Shown piece by piece: positions 28,353 through 38,619 of a DNA stretch of 64,000 bases (its first letter is position 1; every line of letters begins with the position of its first letter). The DNA is from Kiloniella majae. GTDB taxonomy: Bacteria; Pseudomonadota; Alphaproteobacteria; Kiloniellales; Kiloniellaceae. A program made the translations under genes and the position numbers. The DNA is taken from assembly GCF_002118315.1 (NCBI RefSeq), contig NZ_MTSZ01000011.1, positions 1 to 64,000 of the forward strand, given 5' to 3'. The notes below the pieces were generated by a model that did not search any database, was not told the DNA's origin, and saw only the letters and a program-made list of their open reading frames with translations.

Positions 28353-31028
28353 ATGCTCGGTGCGCTTGTGAAGCGGATGTTTGGCTCTGCCAATGACCGT
28401 TATCTTAAAGGCCTTAACTCTATTGTCCTTTCTATCAACAGCTTTGAATCAGAGCTGGAAAAACTATCTGACGACGATATCAAAGGACAAACAGAGAAGT
28501 TTCGCAACCGACTGAAGCAGGGAGAAACTCTCGACGATATCCTTCCAGAAGCTTTTGCAACCGTTCGTGAAGCATCTCGTAGAACTCTTGGGTTGAGACA
28601 CTTTGATGTTCAGATGATGGGCGGTATCGTCCTCCACCGTGGCATGATCAGTGAAATGGCAACAGGTGAAGGTAAAACACTTGTTGCAACATTACCTGTT
28701 TATTTGAATGCGATTGAAGGCAAGGGTGTTCATGTCGTAACCGTCAACGACTACCTTGCCAAGCGTGATGCCGAATGGATGGGGCAAATTTATCGCTTCC
28801 TGGGTATGACCGTTGGATGTGTTTTCCCAGGTCAGGGCGAAGAAGAGCGTACCTTTGCCTACAGCTGTGACATCACCTATGCCACAAACAATGAACTCGG
28901 GTTCGATTACCTTCGTGACAACATGAAGTTTGAAATCGACCAGATGGTTCAAAGAGAATTCAACTATGCAATCGTCGATGAAGTAGATTCGATCCTCATT
29001 GATGAAGCCAGAACCCCGCTTATTATCTCTGGTCCTGCGGAAAGCTCATCAGAGAGCTATATTACCATTAATAAATACGTGCCTTTGCTAACAGAAGAGC
29101 ACTATGAGCTTGATGAAAAGACACGTTCTGTAACGTTGACTGACGAAGGTGTTGACTTTATAGAACAAAAACTCATCAGCGACGGTGTAATGGAAGGTTC
29201 TCTCTACGAGATCGAGAACGTCAGCACACTGCATCACATCAATCAGGCACTAAAAGCGCATAAATTATTCCAGCGTGATAAAGATTACATCGTCAAAGAC
29301 AATAAAGTTGTGATCATTGACGAGTTCACGGGCCGTATGATGGAAGGGCGTCGTTTCTCTGAGGGACTGCACCAAGCACTTGAAGCGAAAGAAAATGCTG
29401 ATATCCAGCAGGAAAATCAGACTTTAGCATCAATCACCTTCCAGAATTATTTCCGACTTTACCCCAAATTGGCTGGGATGACGGGTACAGCGATGACAGA
29501 AGCTGAAGAATTTTCAGCAATCTATGCGCTAGACGTTATTTCCATGACAACCAACTTACCCTGTATTCGTATTGACCACGATGACGAGGTATATCGTACA
29601 GGCCAAGAGCGTGATGCTGCTATTATCAAGCAGATCAAAGAGTGTCACGAACGTCAGCAACCTGTCCTTGTTGGTACGGTAACGATTGAGAAATCAGAAT
29701 ATCTTGCGGCTCTACTCAAAAAAGAGAAGATTGAGCACAAGGTTCTAAACGCGCGCTACCATGAACAAGAAGCGATGATTGTTGCCCAGGCGGGTGCACC
29801 CGGTGCGGTAACCATTGCAACAAACATGGCCGGTCGCGGAACAGACATCAAACTGGGCGGTAACGAAGAAATGCGCATAGAGCACGAAACGCTCGGCATG
29901 TCTGACGAAGCTCAGAAGCAAGCTAAAGCTGCAGAAATTGTTGCAGAAGTTGCTGCGAACAAAGAGATCGTAACTAAAGCTGGTGGCCTGTTTATGATCG
30001 GTAGCGAACGTCATGAAAGTCGTCGTATCGACAATCAGCTTCGTGGACGTTCTGGCCGACAATCAGACCCCGGTGCATCCAAGTTCTTCCTCAGCCTCGA
30101 AGATGATTTGATGCGTATCTTTGGATCTGAGCGCATGGATTCAATGCTCCAAAAGCTTGGCCTTGAAGACGGCGAAGCTATTATTCACCCATGGGTGAAC
30201 AAAGCATTGGAAAAAGCACAGAAAAAAGTCGAAGCCAGAAACTTTGAAATTCGTAAAAACATCCTCAAGTTTGATGATGTGATGAATGACCAGCGTAAGG
30301 TTATTTACGAACAGCGCAAAGAAGTCATGTCAGCAGAAGAAGTCAAAGACACTGTGGCTTCCATGCGACATGAAGTTCTCGAAGATCTCGTAACGCGAAC
30401 AATTCCGGCCAATGCCTATGCAGAGCAATGGGAATTGGACAGCCTTCACGAAGAATGCATGCGCCTTGTTGCAATGGACCTGCCCGTTAAAGACTGGGCC
30501 GAAGAAGAAGGTATAGCCGATCAGGAAATTCTGGATCGTATTCTTCAGGCCAGTAACGAAAAAATGGCTGCTAAAACAGCTAATTATGGCCCGGAAGTTA
30601 TGCGTTCTCTGGAAAAACAGCTACTTCTTATGGTGCTGGACAAGCAGTGGAAAGAACACTTGCTATCACTTGATCACCTTAAACAAGCTGTTGGCCTGCG
30701 GGCTTACGGACAAAAAAATCCGCTTGATGAATACAAACGTGAGGCGTTTGAAATGTTTGAAAGCATGCTCAATTCAGTACGTGATGAATTGACAATGCTG
30801 ATGCATCGTTTCGAACTACAGACACCTGAAAACGCAACGGTTCCGCGTCAACAGCAAGAAATGCACGAGTCCAGACAGGACCCGGCACAAGAAAGTGGGG
30901 CAACAACTGTTCAAGCCAAAGAGTTTGACCAAAACGATCCCTCGACTTGGGGCAAAACCAGCCGCAATGCAGCATGCCCTTGTGGATCAGGCAAGAAATA
31001 CAAACATTGCCACGGTAAGCTTAGCTAA
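28353..31028 (+). CDS. secA: Protein translocase subunit SecA
   Basis: ATPase motor that drives preproteins through SecYEG. It has all regions of the 891-residue protein: NBD1 with Walker A ATGEGKT (103-109) and the DEVDS motif, the preprotein cross-linking domain, NBD2 with [12 protein letters not shown], the helical scaffold, and a C-terminal zinc knuckle C-x-C-x8-C-H ([14 protein letters not shown]) that binds SecB. AAGGGG precedes the ATG. It is monocistronic and ends at a strong terminator. Confidence 0.98.
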   Translation: MLGALVKRMFGSANDRYLKGLNSIVLSINSFESELEKLSDDDIKGQTEKFRNRLKQGETLDDILPEAFATVREASRRTLGLRHFDVQMMGGIVLHRGMISEMATGEGKTLVATLPVYLNAIEGKGVHVVTVNDYLAKRDAEWMGQIYRFLGMTVGCVFPGQGEEERTFAYSCDITYATNNELGFDYLRDNMKFEIDQMVQREFNYAIVDEVDSILIDEARTPLIISGPAESSSESYITINKYVPLLTEEHYELDEKTRSVTLTDEGVDFIEQKLISDGVMEGSLYEIENVSTLHHINQALKAHKLFQRDKDYIVKDNKVVIIDEFTGRMMEGRRFSEGLHQALEAKENADIQQENQTLASITFQNYFRLYPKLAGMTGTAMTEAEEFSAIYALDVISMTTNLPCIRIDHDDEVYRTGQERDAAIIKQIKECHERQQPVLVGTVTIEKSEYLAALLKKEKIEHKVLNARYHEQEAMIVAQAGAPGAVTIATNMAGRGTDIKLGGNEEMRIEHETLGMSDEAQKQAKAAEIVAEVAANKEIVTKAGGLFMIGSERHESRRIDNQLRGRSGRQSDPGASKFFLSLEDDLMRIFGSERMDSMLQKLGLEDGEAIIHPWVNKALEKAQKKVEARNFEIRKNILKFDDVMNDQRKVIYEQRKEVMSAEEVKDTVASMRHEVLEDLVTRTIPANAYAEQWELDSLHEECMRLVAMDLPVKDWAEEEGIADQEILDRILQASNEKMAAKTANYGPEVMRSLEKQLLLMVLDKQWKEHLLSLDHLKQAVGLRAYGQKNPLDEYKREAFEMFESMLNSVRDELTMLMHRFELQTPENATVPRQQQEMHESRQDPAQESGATTVQAKEFDQNDPSTWGKTSRNAACPCGSGKKYKHCHGKLS

Positions 31029-31060
31029 AAAAACGGTTAGTTGATTTCCAAAATCAACCC

Positions 31061-31094
31061 ACAATAAAGGCGGCTTTTCAGCCGCCTTTATTGT
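31061..31094. terminator. Bidirectional terminator between secA and the ThDP enzyme gene
   Basis: A perfect 15-bp stem (31061-31075 with 31080-31094) has an AAAGGCGGCT core and a TTTC loop. It lies between the stops of two convergent genes. Confidence 0.92.
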
Positions 31095-31136
31095 TTCTGC
31101 GAAATGCACCCATCGAATGCTTGTTGTATCCGAGAG

Positions 31137-32750
31137 TTAAAATTTTCCGTCATAAGATTCACGCTCAATGTGAGCTGCAATCAAAGTAAATTTCTCGCCT
31201 TCAAATGCCGAACTCAGAGCTGTTTGTAACTCATTACGGTTTCGGGCATTGATACCAATTCCGCCCATGGCATCAGCCAAGGCAGCAAAGTCAGTTCCCC
31301 CAAAATCGACAGCAAGGTTTTCCCTTCCACTTCCGCGTTGTTTTAACTCAATCAAGGCAAGTGATGCATCAACAAAGACGACAACGACAACAGGTAATTT
31401 CAAATCTCTGAGTGTCGACAATTCACCAAGAATCATCTCTAGCCCTGCGTCACCTGTAAAGGCAACAACGGGTAAATCTGGTGATGCGACTTTCGCACCC
31501 ATCGCCAAAGGTAACGCACAGCCCATCGTGCACAACCCACTGGATTGAATAAGCGTATGGGGTTCTCTACAAACCCACTGTTGGCTTTGTAAAATCCTAT
31601 GTGCCCCGGAATCTACCGATGCCAATCCATGATCAGGCAAAGCCTTTCGCACTTCATCAACAATCGCAGATGGCCCCCATTCTTCATCACACGGGAATGC
31701 GGCACAGATCTCTTGTTTAGCTTTTGCAAAACCACCGTCGTCCCAAACGGCGCCAAGCTCCAACCCACGATCCAAGACCTGCAATGCAGGAGCCAAAGAA
31801 CCAACAAAGGTACCGCTCGCCCGATGCATGCCATGTAAATTCGGCTCAATCGTAAATTCAGCAACAAACTGTTTTTCTGGTTGCCAGACATCCTGCCAAC
31901 CGTGTCGCATCTCAATCGGATCGTAACCGATCAGTAGAATACAATCACTTTCCTCGATCAGAGGTAAGACCGTTTTATCTGCTTTCGGGGAAAGCCCCGC
32001 GCCACCAAGAGAAAGAGGGTGATCATCAGGCACAATTCCTTTGGCCTTATAAGTAGCAACGGATGGAATACCATGTTTAAGAAGGAAGTCTTTTACTTCT
32101 GCCTCACAGCCCTCGCTAAGAATTTCAAGTCCTAAAACAGCCAAAGGTCTTTCTGCCTTGGATAAGCGCTCTCTCAGATCCGCAAAGTCAACATTATCTG
32201 CAGGTGCAGTTGGTAAATAGTTAGGTTGCCATTGCTTAGGCACTGCGCTCTGAACCTGCGCAGCTAAAGAGATCGGCACATCAATATGCACAGGTCCTGG
32301 ACGACCTGATTGTGCCAAGGACAAGGCTTTATCAACAACACGGTCAACAGCACCATCAACAAGGGTAAAACTACCTTTTACAACTGGTTCCAGTGCCTTG
32401 CAGTGATCAAAAACCTGATGTGTATAACTCGCCATATCATAATCATCGACCCGGCCTGTTAGAAAGATCAATGGCACTCGATCCTGGTGCGCATTAGCAA
32501 TGACATTAAAAGCATTGGCCATGCCTGGGCCCAGCGTCGCAAAAAGAACACCCGGTGCGCCCGTACGATGATAGGTACCCTCTGCCATAAAGCCTGCGCC
32601 GTTTTCATGTTTGGTCAATACAATCTCAAGGCCGGCACGATCCAGTGCGTGCATCACACTTAGAACTTCACCGCCCGGGATACCGAATGCATGGCGGCAC
32701 CCTGCCTCAAAAAGGCGTTGGGCAAGAATGTCGGCGGTCGTCAAGCTCAT
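31137..32750 (-). CDS. Thiamine-diphosphate-dependent enzyme, acetolactate synthase-like
   Basis: Three-domain ThDP enzyme of 537 residues. The cofactor-activating glutamate is in LTKHENGAGFMAEG near residue 50. The central domain is DHS-like, and the C-terminal PP domain has FTGDAGLEMILGELSTL, where the canonical GDG is GDA and the Asn pair is replaced by VDASLAL. The substrate is unknown: acetolactate synthase, oxalyl-CoA decarboxylase and aldehyde lyases share this fold, and no small regulatory subunit gene is adjacent. The start at 32750 was preferred to a TTG at 32765. It follows the desulfinase-like gene by about 100 bases on the same strand, so both may degrade one compound. Confidence 0.8.
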   Translation of the reverse strand: MSLTTADILAQRLFEAGCRHAFGIPGGEVLSVMHALDRAGLEIVLTKHENGAGFMAEGTYHRTGAPGVLFATLGPGMANAFNVIANAHQDRVPLIFLTGRVDDYDMASYTHQVFDHCKALEPVVKGSFTLVDGAVDRVVDKALSLAQSGRPGPVHIDVPISLAAQVQSAVPKQWQPNYLPTAPADNVDFADLRERLSKAERPLAVLGLEILSEGCEAEVKDFLLKHGIPSVATYKAKGIVPDDHPLSLGGAGLSPKADKTVLPLIEESDCILLIGYDPIEMRHGWQDVWQPEKQFVAEFTIEPNLHGMHRASGTFVGSLAPALQVLDRGLELGAVWDDGGFAKAKQEICAAFPCDEEWGPSAIVDEVRKALPDHGLASVDSGAHRILQSQQWVCREPHTLIQSSGLCTMGCALPLAMGAKVASPDLPVVAFTGDAGLEMILGELSTLRDLKLPVVVVVFVDASLALIELKQRGSGRENLAVDFGGTDFAALADAMGGIGINARNRNELQTALSSAFEGEKFTLIAAHIERESYDGKF

Positions 32751-32853
32751 CGTGGCTTCTTTCAAATTTAATCATTACACACAACACTAGTAACTCGCCG
32801 CTAAGAGCAAGTTACTTAAATCAGATGCTTAGCAGTATCTTATTGCTCTATAT

Positions 32854-34149
32854 TTAACAATTAGAGCTATACTGAACAACTGATCGCAAATCATCCATAG
32901 AAGATTTATCTTCAGAACGAGTCAAATAGCCATCTCTTGTCTGCGGAAATTTGCGATTTAGCAAATCAGAAGCGATCACATTTCTGAGAACCTGTGCCGT
33001 TCCACCGCCAATGGTAAACATGCGTGCATCCCGGACCATACGCTCAACAGGGTTACGTCTGGAATAGCCAGCCGCGCCATGCATCTGTAGTGCGTTATTG
33101 GTCACTGTAACGGCCATTTCAGATGTAAAGAGCTTTGCCTGCGCAGCCTTGGTCTTATCCGGAAACCCTTCCCCTGAAACGGCTTCATTTATCAAGGCCC
33201 TTGCCGCACTAATTTGAACAGACATATCAGCAAGCATCCACTGTAGCCCCTGAAATTCACAAATCGGGCGACCAAACTGCTCGCGCTCTTGAATAAAGGT
33301 TTCTGCCTGTTCATAAGCCCCGGCTGCAATCCCAAGTGCAACAGCAGCAGCCCCCACACGCTGCCCGTTATAGGCCGTCATAAGATCGCCAAAGCCCTTT
33401 CGAAGACCAGAAGGAGGTTGCAACATCATATCAGAAGGTACGTGCAAATCTTTCAAATGAACCTCTGTTTCCGGAATTCCCCGCAGCCCCATCGTTGGTT
33501 CCCGCCGTCCAATGGACAACCCTTCTGCACCTAGCTCACCTCGAACAACAAGAAAGCCAGTAATTCCCTGCGGTTCATCATTCTCATAAACCCGTGCAAA
33601 GATAAGGTGTAGCCGTGAAACACCCCCACCAGTAATCCAGTGTTTTGTACCGTTTAGGACATAACCATTCCCGACTTTATCGGCACGCGTCGTCATTTCC
33701 GTAGCTGCTGAACCGCTTTCTGGTTCCGTAATGCAAATGGCAGGCTTATCACCATCAAGAACCAATTCAGCAGCAAGTTTTTTTTGCTTTTCTGAACCAT
33801 AGGCCATAATGGCACCAATAGCCCCCATGTTTGCTTCAACAGCGATACGTCCGGTCACACCACAAGCCTTAGCAACTTCTTCGACCAACACAACAGCTTC
33901 CCTATACCCAACTCCGGCACCACCGTAAGCCTTGGGGATTGTCATCCCCATAAAGCCAGCATCCCGTAAAGCAAAGCAATTTTCCCAAGGATACATCTCT
34001 GCAGAATCAATCGACGCAGCCCGAGGCGCAAAAACGTCCTGCGCAAGGCTTCTGGCGCGCTGTCGGATGTCTTCAATGGCGAACAGACGCGATTTTTCTG
34101 TTTTATCAGAAGCTTCAGAAGCATCTAGTCGATCAAGATCTGCCAACAT
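32854..34149 (-). CDS. acd: Acyl-CoA dehydrogenase-fold protein, candidate 3-sulfinopropionyl-CoA desulfinase
   Basis: FAD-binding acyl-CoA dehydrogenase fold of 431 residues. Both possible catalytic carboxylates of dehydrogenases are absent: the helix-G position is Q263 (TAYNGQRVGAAAV) and the position before GT near the C terminus is G382 (TIGGGTAQVL). In the Advenella 3-sulfinopropionyl-CoA desulfinase these are Gln246 and Gly366, with Arg84 as key catalytic residue; a constant shift of 17 puts R101 (GVTGRIAVEA) there. This suggests release of sulfite from 3SP-CoA rather than dehydrogenation. The start at 34149 has GGAGAG five bases upstream. It is divergent from a LysR gene. An ordinary dehydrogenase with a relocated base remains possible. 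Confidence 0.7.
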   Translation of the reverse strand: MLADLDRLDASEASDKTEKSRLFAIEDIRQRARSLAQDVFAPRAASIDSAEMYPWENCFALRDAGFMGMTIPKAYGGAGVGYREAVVLVEEVAKACGVTGRIAVEANMGAIGAIMAYGSEKQKKLAAELVLDGDKPAICITEPESGSAATEMTTRADKVGNGYVLNGTKHWITGGGVSRLHLIFARVYENDEPQGITGFLVVRGELGAEGLSIGRREPTMGLRGIPETEVHLKDLHVPSDMMLQPPSGLRKGFGDLMTAYNGQRVGAAAVALGIAAGAYEQAETFIQEREQFGRPICEFQGLQWMLADMSVQISAARALINEAVSGEGFPDKTKAAQAKLFTSEMAVTVTNNALQMHGAAGYSRRNPVERMVRDARMFTIGGGTAQVLRNVIASDLLNRKFPQTRDGYLTRSEDKSSMDDLRSVVQYSSNC

Positions 34150-34279
34150 TTGGTCTCTCCATCCGGTCTCTAGGGGCAAAAGTCATGGGTTGTTCATTGA
34201 TTTTATTATCTCGCGCTTGCTTTCTTCAAATCAAACGAATTAAAATAACTTCTTACTTCAATTATTTTGACATTATCTC

Positions 34280-35167
34280 ATGGGCATACGCCAACTTCGA
34301 ACTTTAATAGAAATTGCCGAAACCGGCAGCTTTCAGGCTGCGGCAGAAAAGCTGGGCTTAACCCATTCAGCCATCAGCATGCAGATCAAATCGTTGGAGG
34401 ACGAATTACAAACTGAACTTTTTGATCGAACTCGTCGCCCACCTGATCTCAATCCAACAGGTATCCGATTACTGGGAAAAGCACAGGAAATTATCAACCT
34501 CTATGATTCCCTGTCTGAGGCTGGGTCAAAAGCAGGAGATCTATCCGGTCTCTTGAGGTTAGGTGCCATCCCCAGCGCAACATCATCTTTTTTACCAGAA
34601 GTCCTTGCCCGACTTGGCCAAGAGCATCCACGCCTTAATGTACGGCTCGAAAGTGGATTGAGCACAGAACTAACCCGTGAACTGATACAGGGAAAGCTGG
34701 ATTGCGTCATCATCACGGAAGCCCAGCGTCTCGACGAAGCATTAAAATCAACAAAACTCAGGAAAGAACGCCTTGTCGTCATCGCCCAGAAAAATGTTGA
34801 AAATGAAAAAATAGCCAAATCCAAAGATGGTGATATCGCACTTTTAAGCCAACTTCCCTTTGTCCGTTTCAACCATCTGACAGGTGTGGGGCGCGTTATC
34901 GAACAAAGCCTTAAAATCCGAGGTGCAAACATAAGAGAAGCCATGGAGCTTGATTCCCTGGAAGCAATCCAGCGCATGGTCGCCAAAGGCCTAGGGGCTG
35001 CAATTGTGCCCGAAAACAGTTTAGAAGATAGAGAAAACCTGCTGGTTCGTCCCTTTGGCAAACCGAGTTCAACACGAACAGTTTCTCTTGTTGAAAAACA
35101 TCGCGGACAACGCCCGGATTTGACAGGTATTCTTGCTAAAACGCTGAGAGACGTTTTGACCAGCTAA
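34280..35167 (+). CDS. LysR-type transcriptional regulator
   Basis: Winged-HTH activator/repressor of 295 residues. The DNA-binding domain is at 1-60 (IRQLRTLIEIAETGSFQAAA, AISMQIKSLEDELQTELFDR), with a PBP2-type effector domain from about 90. It is divergent from the desulfinase-like gene across about 130 bases, the classic arrangement for a LysR protein controlling its neighbour and itself. The effector may be an intermediate of the pathway next door; this is inference. It reads toward the molybdopterin oxidoreductase gene, about 150 bases downstream. Confidence 0.92.
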   Translation: MGIRQLRTLIEIAETGSFQAAAEKLGLTHSAISMQIKSLEDELQTELFDRTRRPPDLNPTGIRLLGKAQEIINLYDSLSEAGSKAGDLSGLLRLGAIPSATSSFLPEVLARLGQEHPRLNVRLESGLSTELTRELIQGKLDCVIITEAQRLDEALKSTKLRKERLVVIAQKNVENEKIAKSKDGDIALLSQLPFVRFNHLTGVGRVIEQSLKIRGANIREAMELDSLEAIQRMVAKGLGAAIVPENSLEDRENLLVRPFGKPSSTRTVSLVEKHRGQRPDLTGILAKTLRDVLTS

Positions 35168-35315
35168 TTCAGGAGAAGCGGTACTAAACCATTCTAATAA
35201 ATGGATCTACTAGAACAATAAATTGGCTCTATCCTGCCATAAGTAATCATCAGAAAAAAGATTACATCAGGAAAGATGAAATAAAGCGCGACTTACGCGT
35301 ATGGAGCCAAAGAAA

Positions 35316-37379
35316 ATGTCCCTGGATACAACATCCACTGCAACAGACCTGCAGACCAAACCCAGCGTTTGCCCTCTAGATTGCCCAGATACCTGTAGCC
35401 TGTCTGTCGTCACAGACGGAAAACATATCATTCAGGTACGAGGATCAAATGCCAATCCTTATACTGCCGGCGCCATATGCAAGAAGGTATCAGACTATTA
35501 CCCTGACTTCATTCATGGGGAACGACGCTTAACGCAACCTCTTTTACGAACGGGCCCCAGAGGATCATTGGAATACAAAACTATCAGCTGGGAAGAGGCC
35601 TTTGACCGTGTATATGACGGTTTGACCTCTGCTATTCAAAAACATGGGCCTCAGTCCGTGCTTCCCCTCAACTACGCAGGACCTCATGGGCAACTCGCTG
35701 GTGGTTCTATGGATTTTCGCTTTTTCCATAAATTAGGCGCAACCCAACTCGACAGAGGCCCCCTCTGTGGGGCTGTGCGAGGAACTGCCTATACAAGTCT
35801 GTTCGGGAATGCCCCCGGCATGGAACCAGAACAGGCGGCCAAATCTGACCTGATTGTAGTGGCAAGCAATAACGTTACAGTTTCCAACCTCCATTTAGCG
35901 AGGATCATTAAAGCCGCTAAAAAGAATGGCGCAAAGCTGATCGTCATCGATCCCAAGAAAGTAAAGATTGCAGAACAGGCTGACCTCTATATTCAGATCA
36001 AACCCGGCACAGATATCGTTCTCTTCTTGGCACTGGCTGCTGAACTGGAAAAGCGTTCTGCGCTCGACACCGAATTTATTGAACGTTGGGTCCATGGTAT
36101 CGAAGAATATCTAACCGCCGCAAAAAAATACTCATTGGAAGATGCTGCGAAGATATGTGAAATCCCCCTAGAACAGATTCAAGAGTTCCTGAGCATTTAT
36201 ACCGAAGCAAAAAATGTTTCCATGTCGGTTGGGAATGGCGCAGAGCGCGGACACTCAGGTGGATCTTCTATCCGCGCCGCTATGGCACTTCAGGCGATTA
36301 CAGGGAACATGGGACGGACAGGAGCTGGTGTCATCGCCAAACAAGGTCTCGCATTTCCCGCGACGACAGGTAAACTGAGACGCCCGGATCTGATACCAGA
36401 GGGGACCAGAATGCTCAATATCGTTGATGTTGCCAAGCACATTCTCGACGATAGTCTGGCCCCACCGATCAAAGCCGTCTTCATCTACAACCATAATCCG
36501 GTTTGTACCCATCCGGACCAAAACAGAATGCGTCGCGCACTCAGCCGGGAAGATGTCTTTATCGTTGGTTGTGATGTCGAGATGAACGACAGCATGGCCT
36601 ATGCTGACGTTATTCTACCAGCATCAAGCCATTTCGAGTTCCCTGATATCTATGCCGCCTATGGTCAGGCCCATCTGCAAAGGGCAGAACCTGTTATTCC
36701 CACTGTGGGGAACTCTCTTCCCAACACCGAAATTTTCCGTCGATTGGCTGCCCGGTTTGGATTTAACGACGATCTCTTTAAAGCGGACGATTACCAACTG
36801 ATGGATGAAGCCTACGATCTCAAGTCCCCACAGATGAAGGGCCTTCGCCCCAGTGAAGTGCCTCTCGATCGCTCTTTGCCTATGTTGGCAGAAAATGATC
36901 AGGAACTGATCATGTGCGCAACGGTCTTTCCTGCAACAAAATCTGGAAAAATAGAGCTTTATTCTGAAGATATGGAACAACAGTTCGGTTATGGCCTTCC
37001 CCGTTACGAAGAAGTCACACAGGACCTTCCTTTTGCTTTGATTTCCCCTTCATCGAGCAAGCGCACAAATGCGACCTTTGGTGGACACGCAGAATCAATC
37101 GCCATAGAACAACTGGAAATTCATCCACAGGATGCTCAAGCAAAGGGTATTACTGATAATTCAAAGGTCAAAATCTGGAATGCTTTAGGGGAAGTTATTC
37201 TCTTAGCCAAAGTTACAGACAAGGTCAAACCCGGCGTTTTCTATTCGCCAAAAGGTACGTGGTTAAAATCAAGTGATTCAAATCAGACTGTAAATGCCTT
37301 GATCAACTCGGAAACCAGAACAGATATCATGTCCGGGGCCTGTTACAACGACACGTTTGTCGATATTGCGCCGGCTTGA
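35316..37379 (+). CDS. Molybdopterin-dependent oxidoreductase, DMSO reductase family, cytoplasmic
   Basis: A 687-residue catalytic subunit. The N terminus binds a [4Fe-4S] cluster through C19-x3-C23-x3-C27-x27-C55, and C151 (RGPLCGAVRG) sits where the molybdenum ligand is expected. The molydopterin-binding C-terminal domain is at about 570-687. There is no Tat signal before the first cysteine, so it should be cytoplasmic, and no electron-transfer or membrane subunit gene is adjacent. The start at 35316 has GGAG ten bases upstream; an ATG at 35301 has none. Substrate is not recognised. It may belong to the LysR cluster. Confidence 0.85.
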   Translation: MSLDTTSTATDLQTKPSVCPLDCPDTCSLSVVTDGKHIIQVRGSNANPYTAGAICKKVSDYYPDFIHGERRLTQPLLRTGPRGSLEYKTISWEEAFDRVYDGLTSAIQKHGPQSVLPLNYAGPHGQLAGGSMDFRFFHKLGATQLDRGPLCGAVRGTAYTSLFGNAPGMEPEQAAKSDLIVVASNNVTVSNLHLARIIKAAKKNGAKLIVIDPKKVKIAEQADLYIQIKPGTDIVLFLALAAELEKRSALDTEFIERWVHGIEEYLTAAKKYSLEDAAKICEIPLEQIQEFLSIYTEAKNVSMSVGNGAERGHSGGSSIRAAMALQAITGNMGRTGAGVIAKQGLAFPATTGKLRRPDLIPEGTRMLNIVDVAKHILDDSLAPPIKAVFIYNHNPVCTHPDQNRMRRALSREDVFIVGCDVEMNDSMAYADVILPASSHFEFPDIYAAYGQAHLQRAEPVIPTVGNSLPNTEIFRRLAARFGFNDDLFKADDYQLMDEAYDLKSPQMKGLRPSEVPLDRSLPMLAENDQELIMCATVFPATKSGKIELYSEDMEQQFGYGLPRYEEVTQDLPFALISPSSSKRTNATFGGHAESIAIEQLEIHPQDAQAKGITDNSKVKIWNALGEVILLAKVTDKVKPGVFYSPKGTWLKSSDSNQTVNALINSETRTDIMSGACYNDTFVDIAPA

Positions 37380-37413
37380 GAACTCTCAGACAATGGGCAT
37401 CTTCCGCACATAA

Positions 37414-37439
37414 AAAAGGCCGCTGAGAAGCGGCCTTTT
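37414..37439. terminator. Bidirectional terminator between the Mo-oxidoreductase gene and accA
   Basis: AAAAGGCCGCT (37414-37424) pairs perfectly with 37429-37439 around a GAGA loop, between two convergent stops. Confidence 0.92.
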
Positions 37440-37458
37440 ACATAACTTCTAACAAGAA

Positions 37459-38415
37459 CTAGAGACCCTTTTGGCCCATGTCCAGGAACTTGTCTCGACG
37501 CTTCTGACGAAGCTCGGCGCCCCCAAATTGGGATAGCTCTTGCAAGTGCTTTTCGATGCTATCACCCAAAGCCGTCATACATACATCTTTTGCACGATGC
37601 GCGCCGCCCATTGGCTCTGCAATAATTTCATCTATCACGCCAAGTGTTGCCAAATCCTGCGCTGTCAGCTTAAGAGCTTCAGCAGCTTCTTTGGCCTGAT
37701 CACCGGAACGCCAAAGAATAGAGGCACAGCCTTCAGGCGAAATCACAGAATAGATTGAGTGTTCAAGCATCAACACGGTATTTGCAGCAGCTAGCGCAAT
37801 TGCCCCACCAGATCCACCTTCGCCAATAACAGCAGAGACAAGCGGAACTTTGATTGCAAGGCACTTTTCGATGCTCCGCGCAATCGCTTCGGATTGACCG
37901 CGTTCTTCTGCACCAACACCAGGGTAGGCACCAGCCGTATCAACCAACGTGATAACAGGTAGGTCAAAGCGCTCTGCCATGTCCATCAAACGCTGTGCTT
38001 TACGATAGCCTTCAGGGCGCGCCATGCCAAAATTGTGCTTTACACGACTATGCATGTCAGCGCCTTTTTCCTGACCAATCACAACAACGGATTGACCACG
38101 AAAACGCCCTAAACCACCCAGAATGGCGAAATCTTCGGCAAACGCCCGATCCCCGGCCAAGGGTGTATAGTCTTCGATCAGCGCCTCGATGTAGTCCTTA
38201 CAATGAGGACGATCAGGATGGCGCGCAACAAGTGTTTTTTGCCAAGGGCTTAGCTTTGCGTATGTTTGGCGCAACAGCTTGTCAGCCTTAGCTTCCAGCT
38301 TGGAAACTTCTTCAGCAATGTTCACATCACTGCTGCTGTCAGACAGATGCCGCAGGCCTTCAATCTTACCAGCAAGCTCAGCAATCGGTTTTTCGAAATC
38401 TAGGAAATTTTGCAT
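37459..38415 (-). CDS. accA: Acetyl-CoA carboxylase carboxyltransferase subunit alpha
   Basis: Alpha half of the carboxyltransferase making malonyl-CoA for fatty acid synthesis. The 318 residues match the family. The coiled N terminus ([21 protein letters not shown]) precedes the crotonase-fold core with [20 protein letters not shown] and the oxyanion block [14 protein letters not shown]. Its partner accD is not in the window. It follows xerD and the malyl-CoA lyase on the same strand but is separated by a terminator and about 200 bases, so it has its own promoter. Confidence 0.97.
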   Translation of the reverse strand: MQNFLDFEKPIAELAGKIEGLRHLSDSSSDVNIAEEVSKLEAKADKLLRQTYAKLSPWQKTLVARHPDRPHCKDYIEALIEDYTPLAGDRAFAEDFAILGGLGRFRGQSVVVIGQEKGADMHSRVKHNFGMARPEGYRKAQRLMDMAERFDLPVITLVDTAGAYPGVGAEERGQSEAIARSIEKCLAIKVPLVSAVIGEGGSGGAIALAAANTVLMLEHSIYSVISPEGCASILWRSGDQAKEAAEALKLTAQDLATLGVIDEIIAEPMGGAHRAKDVCMTALGDSIEKHLQELSQFGGAELRQKRRDKFLDMGQKGL

Positions 38416-38559
38416 AAGGCGTTGTCTATCACATCGTGAAAATCAGTCAACAAATATAGTCGTCGCATAGTACCTTTCAAGCGCACAATTTCAAGTTTTA
38501 GCTTTATTATGATGACCTAAAGTGTTCTTTGCCCAACATAGCAAAGAGCCATAAAGAAC

Positions 38560-38589
38560 AAAGGCCGGCTCTACCAAGAACCGACCTTT
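38560..38589 (-). terminator. Rho-independent terminator after the malyl-CoA lyase gene
   Basis: A 13-bp stem (38560-38572 with 38577-38589) that is continuous on the minus strand through two G-U pairs, with a four-base loop. It follows the lyase stop by about 30 bases. A second small stem (TCTTTGC/GCAAAGA, 38526-38547) lies further downstream. Confidence 0.75.
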
Positions 38590-38619
38590 GTCGAAAAAAT
38601 AATACGCTGTTGTCAGGCA

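Noticed and set aside
32854-34149. Reading the missing catalytic Glu as a decayed pseudogene
   Set aside because: The frame is intact with a good ribosome-binding site, and both substitutions match a known active desulfinase.
34501-35061. 186-codon minus-strand frame antisense to the LysR gene
   Set aside because: Ser/Arg-rich shadow; the LysR frame has the complete HTH and effector domain.
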